Of a stretch of 6,055 bases of DNA, positions 1 through 5,536 are shown one piece after another. The notes under the pieces were generated by a model, which made no database searches, was not told where the DNA came from, and worked only from the letters and a program-made list of their open reading frames with translations. Each line of letters starts with the position of its first letter. Within the stretch, counting starts at the first letter, position 1. The stretch is from Acidimicrobiales bacterium (GTDB lineage: Bacteria; Actinomycetota; Acidimicrobiia; Acidimicrobiales; Iamiaceae): the NCBI GenBank assembly GCA_020439605.1, contig JAGQSI010000117.1, positions 1 to 6,055 of the forward strand. The letters run 5' to 3'. A program made the position numbers and the translations under genes.

Positions 1-16
1 CGATACCCTCGCCGGG

Positions 17-931
17 GTGAGCTTGGACTTTGTATCTGAAACCTTTGATTCTTCGGCATGGAAACCGGTGCCCGGCTTTGAGGATCTGCGAGATATCACA
101 TATCACCGCGCCGTAGATGTGGGTTGTGTGCGAGTGGCCTTTGATCGCCCGGAGGTACGCAACGCGTTTCGTCCAAGCACGGTCGATGAGCTCTACCGGG
201 TACTCGATCATGCTCGCCAAAGTTCCGATGTCGGCTGTGTACTACTGACCGGGAACGGTCCATCACCCAAAGATGGTGGCTGGGCATTTTGTTCAGGAGG
301 AGACCAACGCATTCGCGGCAAGGACGGATACAAGTACGCCGAAGGAGACACCGCCGAGTCAATAGATCAAGCACGCTCTGGACGGCTTCACATTCTCGAG
401 GTCCAACGTCTGATCCGCACCATGCCAAAGGTGGTCATCGCACTGGTAAACGGTTGGGCTGCAGGCGGTGGCCACTCATTACACGTGGTGTGCGACCTCA
501 CCTTGGCTTCGCGTGAACACGCCCATTTCAAGCAGACCGATGCGGACGTGGCCAGCTTCGATGGTGGCTTTGGCTCGGCATATTTGGCTCGCCAGGTAGG
601 CCAGAAGTTCGCTCGTGAGATCTTCTTTCTCGGCGACGAATACTCGGCGCAGGATGCTCACCAAATGGGGATGGTCAACAAGGTTGTAGACCATGACCAG
701 CTAGAGGTAGTCGCTCTCGAGTGGGCCCGCAAGATCATGGGCAAGTCCCCCACCGCGCAACGCATGTTGAAGTTCTCGTTCAACCTCATAGACGACGGTC
801 TAGTAGGCCAACAGGTATTCGCCGGCGAGGCGACACGTCTCGCGTACGGCACCGATGAGGCGGCCGAAGGAAGAGACTCCTTCCTCGAAAAGCGCGCTCC
901 GGACTGGTCCGCCTACCCCTGGCACTACTGA
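17..931 (+). CDS. menB: 1,4-dihydroxy-2-naphthoyl-CoA synthase (MenB)
   Basis: This crotonase-fold enzyme closes the second ring in menaquinone synthesis, turning o-succinylbenzoyl-CoA into 1,4-dihydroxy-2-naphthoyl-CoA in the cytoplasm. The 304-residue product shows RPEVRNAFRP (44-53), CSGGDQRIRG (92-101), the oxyanion-hole AAGGGH (148-153) and QTDADVASFDGG (173-184). From memory of M. tuberculosis MenB, its active-site residues Asp185, Ser190, Asp192 and Tyr287 correspond to Asp175, Ser180, Asp182 and Tyr277 here. The Asp at 175, where the E. coli enzyme has Gly, marks the bicarbonate-independent type. The insertion NGPSPKDGGWAF before the CSGGDQ motif is shared with the mycobacterial protein. 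Length is close to the family norm of about 285-314. The start is GTG at 17 with no clear ribosome binding site; the frame is open to the window edge, so translation may begin further left. Its stop overlaps the convergent surE stop by 7 bases. Confidence 0.95.
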   Translation: MSLDFVSETFDSSAWKPVPGFEDLRDITYHRAVDVGCVRVAFDRPEVRNAFRPSTVDELYRVLDHARQSSDVGCVLLTGNGPSPKDGGWAFCSGGDQRIRGKDGYKYAEGDTAESIDQARSGRLHILEVQRLIRTMPKVVIALVNGWAAGGGHSLHVVCDLTLASREHAHFKQTDADVASFDGGFGSAYLARQVGQKFAREIFFLGDEYSAQDAHQMGMVNKVVDHDQLEVVALEWARKIMGKSPTAQRMLKFSFNLIDDGLVGQQVFAGEATRLAYGTDEAAEGRDSFLEKRAPDWSAYPWHY

Positions 932-1791
932 GCGGGTTCGGCGGGGATCACGTTGATCGTCGCGAAGCCAGCGTTGAATGCTTCAACCTCATCCAACGAA
1001 TCAGATTCCTGGGTCGAGGTGCAGTCCTGGTGGCTCAGCGATGCACCAACATCGCCATCGAGCGCCGCCTCCACCTCCACTAGTCCTCGCATCTCGCCGG
1101 CATCACACGATGGGATGTTCAGGTTCGTCACCTGCACCTCGGCCTCGCCTGAAACAAGGGCGTCTCTGTTCTTGGTGACCCAGTCGATAATCAGCGGCAC
1201 CGCAGCTTCGTAATCGAAGGCTTCGCCGGTTCCCTGGCTAGCTGATAGAGCAGGGATCCCTCTGCTCACTGCCGCTCGAGCTGCACCAACAGTTCCGGAG
1301 ATGTCGATCAATGGTCCAAGGTTCTGGCCTTGGTTGATCCCGGCGATCACCACATGGGGCTCCAGACCCATCTCGTCTACAGCAACTCGGATGGTGTCTG
1401 CTGGGAAACCATCGACAGCGGTTGCGCCATGGCCGGACTTGAGTTTCACATCGCTTTGAGCAAGTGGCCCATCACTTTGGCTGCCACCGGTTCCACTGCG
1501 CTGGTCAAGGGGTGCCACGACACTTATCTCTACGTTGTCGAGTGTGCCAAGCGCCTCGACCAGTGTGTCGATTCCATCGGCGGAGTATCCGTCGTCATTG
1601 CTGACCAGGATCTTCAACGGAGCTGTCTCAGAGCTTGCAACTGTGGTGCTCGTCGCGCTCGGGGCAGCTGTGGTCGTAGTGGTTTTGGAGCTCTCGGACG
1701 AGTCGCTTGACCCACACCCAGTTATGGTCAGCGCTACAGCCAGCCCAACAGGGGCGGCGAACTGTCTGAATCGTCGGTTGTGTCTTGCCAT
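925..1791 (-). CDS. surE: SurE-type 5'/3'-nucleotidase, predicted lipoprotein
   Basis: SurE enzymes are metal-dependent phosphatases acting on nucleoside monophosphates. From ATG at 1791 the product has 288 residues: a basic start (RHNRR), a hydrophobic stretch, and a clean lipobox ITGC giving lipidated Cys26. A Ser/Thr/Ala-rich linker follows (about 28-57), then a complete SurE domain. Metal and active-site motifs are present: ILVSNDDGYSADGI with Asp66 and Asp67, RSG with Ser99, AGINQGQNLG with Asn153, and SGTVGAA (165-171). Typical SurE is cytoplasmic and lacks a leader, so this copy is predicted to be anchored outside the membrane. The only other cysteines, Cys229 and Cys257, could form a disulfide, which would fit that location. 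A GTG at 1800, three codons upstream, is an alternative start; neither has a clear Shine-Dalgarno. It lies 15 bases after the stop of the upstream lipoprotein gene, so the two are probably co-transcribed. The natural substrate is unknown. Confidence 0.88.
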   Translation of the reverse strand: MARHNRRFRQFAAPVGLAVALTITGCGSSDSSESSKTTTTTAAPSATSTTVASSETAPLKILVSNDDGYSADGIDTLVEALGTLDNVEISVVAPLDQRSGTGGSQSDGPLAQSDVKLKSGHGATAVDGFPADTIRVAVDEMGLEPHVVIAGINQGQNLGPLIDISGTVGAARAAVSRGIPALSASQGTGEAFDYEAAVPLIIDWVTKNRDALVSGEAEVQVTNLNIPSCDAGEMRGLVEVEAALDGDVGASLSHQDCTSTQESDSLDEVEAFNAGFATINVIPAEPAQ

Positions 1792-1806
1792 ATAGGGCAC
1801 AGTAGG

Positions 1807-2640
1807 TCAGCTACGAAAAGAACGCGGCCAAAGAGCATTGACCGCCAAGAGAAACTTGGTCGACAGATCCTTGTCCCAATAGCCGAATCCGAAGCCGTCC
1901 GCGATCTTGTCTGTATCGAGATCACTGAATTGTGCTTTGGTACCCGGACCAACATGGCCGACATAGGCACCGGGGCGCCCCGCTGTAACCCATTGCGGAG
2001 GAACCTGGGTGGAGTAGCCAACACCTGGGGTTCCCCAATCGGGTTCGTGTGAGAAGTCAGCGAGCGACCATGCCTTTACATCAATCGTACCACCTATGGC
2101 TCTAGCGCAGATCCGCCAGGGAAGGTCCTTTAGGTTCCAGAACTCCCCCACGCCCCTGACCAAAGTCCCTGCACCGACCTGGGTGAGTTTGATAGCGGCA
2201 GCCGAATCAGCAAGGTGAACGTTGAAACCCGGACGGAATGCGAATGAAACGTTGTTGGTCACCATGATCGCGCGGGTGTGGCCATTGGCGGTTCTGCTTC
2301 GTAGAACAAGCCCGGGTTGGATGGTTGAGTTGTTTGGTCCGTTCCATGTGACGCATGCCGATTGGTTGACCGATACCGGCGCGGAATCTTTCGCCACAGC
2401 GACACGCAGATTGATATCGGTATTGGCCGTAGGTGCCTCGGCACTAAACCCTGTTCCTTGATCAACGATCTCGTAGGTGTCGCCCTGGTTGGGGGTTATG
2501 ACCCCGCCCGTGTAGGAACCGCCTTTGAGAACTGGCATGCAAGCGGTTGCCACAAACGCGCAAACCAAGACACAGCACACAATTGCCACCGGCTTGTTGG
2601 CCCGACGATGGCAGGACTTCGTGGTGCGAGAAGTGTCCAT
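1807..2640 (-). CDS. Predicted lipoprotein of unknown function, possible LamG-like fold
   Basis: I do not recognise this 277-residue protein by name. It begins with a basic region (HRRANK), a hydrophobic segment (18-33) and VATAC, giving a candidate lipid-modified Cys34. The -3 residue is Ala, so the lipobox is looser than in the neighbouring SurE. The mature part is rich in Gly, Thr, Asn and Trp and in alternating beta-type stretches, with no transmembrane helix. The order 'IDVKAW ... EPDW ... GRPGAYVGHVGPGTKAQFSDL' (about 186-241) resembles the closing strands of concanavalin A-like/LamG domains, which often read 'vkvW..g..eP..W ... GrvGl ... a.fDn..v'. This is a fold guess from pattern only. 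Cys96 and Cys178 may pair as a disulfide. No catalytic motif is apparent, so a binding role is possible. It is the first gene of a probable two-gene unit with surE. ATG at 2640 is chosen because it gives a complete signal peptide. Confidence 0.75.
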   Translation of the reverse strand: MDTSRTTKSCHRRANKPVAIVCCVLVCAFVATACMPVLKGGSYTGGVITPNQGDTYEIVDQGTGFSAEAPTANTDINLRVAVAKDSAPVSVNQSACVTWNGPNNSTIQPGLVLRSRTANGHTRAIMVTNNVSFAFRPGFNVHLADSAAAIKLTQVGAGTLVRGVGEFWNLKDLPWRICARAIGGTIDVKAWSLADFSHEPDWGTPGVGYSTQVPPQWVTAGRPGAYVGHVGPGTKAQFSDLDTDKIADGFGFGYWDKDLSTKFLLAVNALWPRSFRS

Positions 2641-2713
2641 GACGTTCGCTCACTGTAGCGACGGCTCGGCCATAAGGTGGTTCGCCAACCACTACCAACA
2701 GACCGGCTGAATC
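2641..2713. promoter_or_regulatory. Divergent intergenic region with palindrome
   Basis: This 73-base spacer separates the lipoprotein-surE unit (-) from the PIG-L deacetylase gene (+), so it should carry both promoters. I found no convincing -35/-10 pair in either direction; CATAAG at 2671-2676 is a weak -10-like match for the plus strand. The one clear structural element is the perfect inverted repeat GTGGTT-CGCC-AACCAC at 2677-2692, which could be an operator or a small hairpin. Neither start codon has a strong Shine-Dalgarno sequence. Confidence 0.45.
2677..2692. repeat. Perfect 6-bp inverted repeat, 4-base centre
   Basis: The arms GTGGTT (2677-2682) and AACCAC (2687-2692) are exact reverse complements around CGCC. 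It lies inside the 73-base divergent spacer, 22 bases before the deacetylase ATG. A short palindrome of this size can occur by chance. Its position between divergent genes makes a regulator-binding site possible but unproven. Confidence 0.4.
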
Positions 2714-3433
2714 ATGAGCAAACTCGAAGCACTACCAGAGGACTGGAACCGAGCACTCGCAGTGGTGGCTCACCCTGACGACCTTGAATACGGTGCGGCT
2801 TCAGCCATTGCTAGATGGACCCAACAGGGCAAAACCGTCACCTACTGCTTGGTCACGTCGGGCGAAGCCGGAATCGATTCAATGCCTCCAGATGAGTGCG
2901 CTCGGGTACGTCGAGCTGAAGAGGTCGCCTCGGCCCGTGAGGTAGGAGTGGACACGGTGGAGTTTCTCGCCCACCCTGACGGGCTGGTGGAGGCAAGCCT
3001 TGACCTACGTCGAGATCTCGCCACAGCGATTAGAAGACACAGGCCTGACGTCTTGATCTCATTGAACCATCGGGAGAGCTTCTCTTTCCCAGGGCTGAAC
3101 CACGCCGATCACAGAAACACCGGGTGGGCACTTCTGGACGCCGCTCGCGATGCGGCAAACCGCTGGTTGTTTGTTGGTGCGGGAGGAGAGCCTTGGGGTG
3201 GGGTGCGTTTCGCAGCCTTTGCCAACTCGCCACAGCCAACCCATGGCGTGGACATCACGAACACGATCGAGCGAGGAATCGCTTCGCTAGAAGCCCACCG
3301 CGCCTACCTCGACGCCTTGCCAGAGGGCACTGCTGGTACAGACCCGGACCCATTCCTTCGTTCGATGGCTGAGATGGTTGGACCTCAGCTTGGAGTGCGC
3401 TACGGAGTGGCCTTCGAGTTGATCCCGCTGTGA
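2714..3433 (+). CDS. PIG-L/LmbE family zinc deacetylase
   Basis: PIG-L/LmbE enzymes hydrolyse N-acetyl groups, usually from N-acetylglucosamine-containing molecules; bacterial examples include MshB, Mca and BshB. The 239-residue product is of normal family length. It opens with the hallmark AHPDDLEYG (19-27), where His20 and Asp23 should bind zinc and Asp22 should be the general base. It also has TSGEAG (48-53) and NHADHRNTG (129-137), with His133 as the third zinc ligand. No signal peptide is seen, so it should be cytoplasmic. The motif spacing supports an active enzyme, but the sequence alone does not tell whether the substrate is a mycothiol precursor, a conjugate or another amino sugar. 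ATG at 2714 is the earliest possible start, because TGA at 2708-2710 is in frame just upstream. No good Shine-Dalgarno is visible. The last 34 bases overlap the 3' end of the convergent hydrolase gene. Confidence 0.9.
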   Translation: MSKLEALPEDWNRALAVVAHPDDLEYGAASAIARWTQQGKTVTYCLVTSGEAGIDSMPPDECARVRRAEEVASAREVGVDTVEFLAHPDGLVEASLDLRRDLATAIRRHRPDVLISLNHRESFSFPGLNHADHRNTGWALLDAARDAANRWLFVGAGGEPWGGVRFAAFANSPQPTHGVDITNTIERGIASLEAHRAYLDALPEGTAGTDPDPFLRSMAEMVGPQLGVRYGVAFELIPL

Positions 3434-4701
3434 TCTGTCGAGCGGCGCACCGACTCCAGGAATCGATGAACAGCGGTGACTGTGGCAAGCGTCCTCGGCG
3501 AGTCGAAGATCTCGAATCCATGCTGAGCACCGGGCAGCTCGGCATAGGCCACCGGCTCTTTGGATTCTGCTCTAAGCATCGCGACAAATGACCTTGCCTG
3601 TTCCACCGGAACCAACGAATCGTTGGCCCCATGGATAACGAAGAACGGTGGAGCATCAGGGCTGACCCAGCTCATTGTTGATGCGTTGTACCAGAGCTCT
3701 GGGTCTTCTTGCTGAGTTACTTTCAGGACCAACGGACCGAGCACGTCATCCATGTCGCTACGCCCACTGCCGTCGCGGTTGGTCCAGTCATAAACCCCGT
3801 AGAACGGGACTGCAGCCGCAACAGAGGTGTCAGCGTCTTCAAACCCGGGCTGGAACATGGGCTCATTTGGCGTGAGGGCAGCCAGCGAAGAGAGATGTCC
3901 ACCGGCTGAACCACCGGTGATACAGACGAAATCGGGGTCTCCGCCGTATTCGGCAATGTTTGTCTTCACCCAGGCCAGCGCACGTTTCACATCCACAATG
4001 TGATCTGGCCAGGTTGCGCGAGGACTCAAGCGGTAGTTGATCGACACACAGACCCAGCCCTGATCTGCGAGGTGCGCCAACATCGGCATGGCCTGTTGTT
4101 GCTTGTTGCCAATGATCCAGCCACCACCATGTACCTGGACAAGTACCGGCGCTTTTGACCCAGGCTTTATGTCCGGGCTCTTCCAGATATCGAGTTGGTT
4201 TCGACGTCCAGCTTCTCCATAGGACAAGTCACGATCGCCGGGACTTACGTAACGCTTGCGCCAGTTCTGCAGCGGGCCTGCAGCAATGCGGCGACGCACA
4301 AGCTTCGGGTCAGATTCTGGGGTGGGCAAGGCCTCGGTTACCAGATCGTCGCCCAACCCATCTCGAAGCGCCTTGGCGTAGATGTCTCCAGCTTCTAGGG
4401 ACTGAAGCCAGGTCTTGTAGAGCGCCGTCCAAGAAGCTGCTGAGAGCCCTAGGGCAGCCCAGCCTTTCGGGGAACGCAAAGCTCCGGCTCGCACAAACCC
4501 TGCTGTGGCAAGCGCCTGCCAGCCAATGACATGGAGGGGCAGTTCTGAGGTGAGCCACCCGGGGAAGAAGCTCAGAACACTTACTGGCCCCTTCCGTGCA
4601 GCTGGCTTAATCGCGTTGGCTGTATTCAACGCTCCGAGGGCGCTCGCAGCGAGGAATCCCTTCGCTGCAAGGTTGGAGTCAGTCTGATTTTTGCGAGCCA
4701 T
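3400..4701 (-). CDS. Alpha/beta hydrolase (HSL/family IV lipase-esterase type) with hydrophobic N-terminal region
   Basis: This is a serine carboxylesterase or lipase of the hormone-sensitive-lipase-like group. The 433-residue product has two parts. Residues 1-150 lack a catalytic motif and contain hydrophobic segments near 12-30, 40-72 and 80-98, suggesting membrane association. Residues about 165-420 hold the catalytic domain: oxyanion-hole HGGGW (191-195), nucleophile elbow GGSAGGH (263-269) with Ser265, acid Asp361 in HGANDSLVP, and His394 in QHGFE. This layout and length match, from memory, the mycobacterial LipO/LipM/LipC esterases. The physiological ester is unknown. The start is ATG at 4701, with a plausible Shine-Dalgarno GGGAGA (complement of 4710-4715) 8 bases upstream. 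It starts 29 bases after the stop of the gntR gene on the same strand, so the two are likely one operon. The 3' end overlaps the convergent deacetylase gene by 34 bases. Confidence 0.9.
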   Translation of the reverse strand: MARKNQTDSNLAAKGFLAASALGALNTANAIKPAARKGPVSVLSFFPGWLTSELPLHVIGWQALATAGFVRAGALRSPKGWAALGLSAASWTALYKTWLQSLEAGDIYAKALRDGLGDDLVTEALPTPESDPKLVRRRIAAGPLQNWRKRYVSPGDRDLSYGEAGRRNQLDIWKSPDIKPGSKAPVLVQVHGGGWIIGNKQQQAMPMLAHLADQGWVCVSINYRLSPRATWPDHIVDVKRALAWVKTNIAEYGGDPDFVCITGGSAGGHLSSLAALTPNEPMFQPGFEDADTSVAAAVPFYGVYDWTNRDGSGRSDMDDVLGPLVLKVTQQEDPELWYNASTMSWVSPDAPPFFVIHGANDSLVPVEQARSFVAMLRAESKEPVAYAELPGAQHGFEIFDSPRTLATVTAVHRFLESVRRSTDHSGINSKATP

Positions 4702-4730
4702 GGCCTCAGTCTCCCAAATCTGTTGGCGGA

Positions 4731-5462
4731 TTACTCAACTAGGCGAAGTCCCCCCGGGGCAATGGAGGCCTCGGGGTGAGCAAGATCAACAATGAACTCG
4801 GTTCGATGTGCAGCAAAGACGTACTCGCTGATCAGGACCGCCTTACCCAACTTGTCTGCTGTCACTCGTTCACATACCAACACCGGAGACCCAACCGGAA
4901 CCTGGAGCAATTCAGCGTCAAGTTCGCCGGCTGCATCTGCTCCGATTGTCTGAGTAGCTCCACCAAATTCGATGGGAAGCAACTCATAGAAGGACCGGTC
5001 CTGAACTTGGGTTCGGCTCAGCTCGGCACCTAGATCTTCTCGGCACCAGACGGTGACGCGTGCGAAGGGTTCACCATCGGCAAGATTTACCCTCACGACC
5101 TTCAAGGCCTTGTCCGTACCAAGTCGTACGCCCACGGAGTCAGGCGGCTGAACAAAACCGAACTCGAGGATCTCGCGTTGGGACCTGCGGCCCTCGGCTT
5201 CTAGTTGTGCCTCGATGGTGCCGAGGTGGGCCAGGGTTTGGCGTACAGGGCTTCCAGCAACAAACCATCCGAAACCTTGTCTCGAATCTATGAGACCAAC
5301 TCCTCTGAGCAGATCGAGCGCTTTTCGGATGGTGACTCTCGAAGCGTTGTAACGTTGAGACAGTTCTGCCTCCGATGGCAGCACGCGCCCCACCGCCACT
5401 TCACCGGCCTCGATTCGGTGAGTGAGATCATCGGCGATCTCTCGGTATCGGATGGTGCGCAC
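4731..5462 (-). CDS. GntR-family transcriptional regulator, HutC subfamily
   Basis: HutC-type GntR proteins bind operator DNA as dimers through an N-terminal winged helix-turn-helix and sense a small molecule through a C-terminal UTRA domain. From GTG at 5462 the product has 243 residues, normal for the subfamily. It starts VRTIRYREIADDL, continues with the recognition helix region in LPSEAELSQRYNASRVTIRK (28-47) and the wing GLIDSRQGFGWFVA (56-69). The UTRA domain covers about 86-236, including DGEPFARVTVW (129-139) and SEYVFAAHRTEF (212-223). An ATG at 5555 in the same frame would add 31 residues with no resemblance to the family and would run into the divergent aconitase gene, so I reject it. 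A -10-like TATAAG lies 4 bases before the GTG and there is no Shine-Dalgarno, suggesting a leaderless mRNA. The likely targets are its own operon with the hydrolase and possibly aconitase. The effector is unknown. Confidence 0.9.
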   Translation of the reverse strand: MRTIRYREIADDLTHRIEAGEVAVGRVLPSEAELSQRYNASRVTIRKALDLLRGVGLIDSRQGFGWFVAGSPVRQTLAHLGTIEAQLEAEGRRSQREILEFGFVQPPDSVGVRLGTDKALKVVRVNLADGEPFARVTVWCREDLGAELSRTQVQDRSFYELLPIEFGGATQTIGADAAGELDAELLQVPVGSPVLVCERVTADKLGKAVLISEYVFAAHRTEFIVDLAHPEASIAPGGLRLVE

Positions 5463-5486
5463 TTGTCTTATAGTTGTATACTTCGA

Positions 5487-5514
5487 GTGGCGGCGCAACC
5501 CCTTGTGACGCCAC
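5487..5514 (+). promoter_or_regulatory. Imperfect dyad / leader hairpin upstream of aconitase
   Basis: Bases 5487-5498 pair with 5503-5514 around a CCCC loop. The outer six pairs are GTGGCG with CGCCAC, then one G-A mismatch, then C-G, G-U, C-G, A-U and A-U. If the TATACT at 5477-5482 is the -10 box, transcription would begin close to 5487-5490, placing this hairpin at the very 5' end of the aconitase mRNA, 10 bases before the ribosome binding site. It has no T-run, so it does not look like a terminator. It could be an mRNA-stabilising or regulatory hairpin, or a protein-binding dyad in the DNA. Confidence 0.5.
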
Positions 5515-5524
5515 CAGTTGATCC

Positions 5525-5530
5525 GAGGTG
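5525..5530 (+). promoter_or_regulatory. Shine-Dalgarno of aconitase gene
   Basis: GAGGTG sits 6 bases before ATG at 5537. It is the best ribosome binding site in the window and fixes the aconitase start. The other genes here have weak or no such site. Confidence 0.8.
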
Positions 5531-5536
5531 ATTTCG

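Larger units (their letters stand above)
5463..5536. promoter_or_regulatory. Divergent gntR / aconitase promoter region
   Basis: This 74-base spacer contains an A+T-rich core at 5463-5483 in otherwise G+C-rich DNA. On the plus strand TATAGT (5469-5474) and TATACT (5477-5482) each match the -10 consensus at five of six positions and would serve aconitase. On the minus strand TATAAG (complement of 5467-5472) would serve gntR. No good -35 box is visible for any of these at 16-18 bases. GTATAC (5476-5481) is a 6-bp palindrome with the GT...AC ends common in GntR operators. TTGT occurs at 5463 and 5474, eleven bases apart. A regulator bound here would cover both promoters. Confidence 0.55.

Noticed and set aside
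946..958. Inverted repeat GATCA-CGT-TGATC near the convergent menB-surE ends, as a possible terminator
   Set aside because: The arms are only 5 bases, there is no T-run on either side, and it lies inside surE coding sequence, so chance is the simpler explanation.
1330..1710. 126-codon open frame on the plus strand
   Set aside because: It lies wholly antisense to the well-supported surE gene, has no recognisable motif and is rich in Cys and Arg as expected of a shadow frame.
3255..3656. 133-codon open frame on the minus strand across the deacetylase-hydrolase junction
   Set aside because: It overlaps both real genes in other frames, and its Ser/Arg-rich product resembles no family.
4155..4529. 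124-codon open frame on the plus strand
   Set aside because: It is antisense to the hydrolase gene, whose motifs and reading frame are clear, and it shows no domain of its own.
5487..5514. Reading the acn leader hairpin as an iron-responsive element or an intrinsic terminator
   Set aside because: The loop is CCCC, not CAGUGN, there is no bulged C in the expected place, and no T-run follows the stem.
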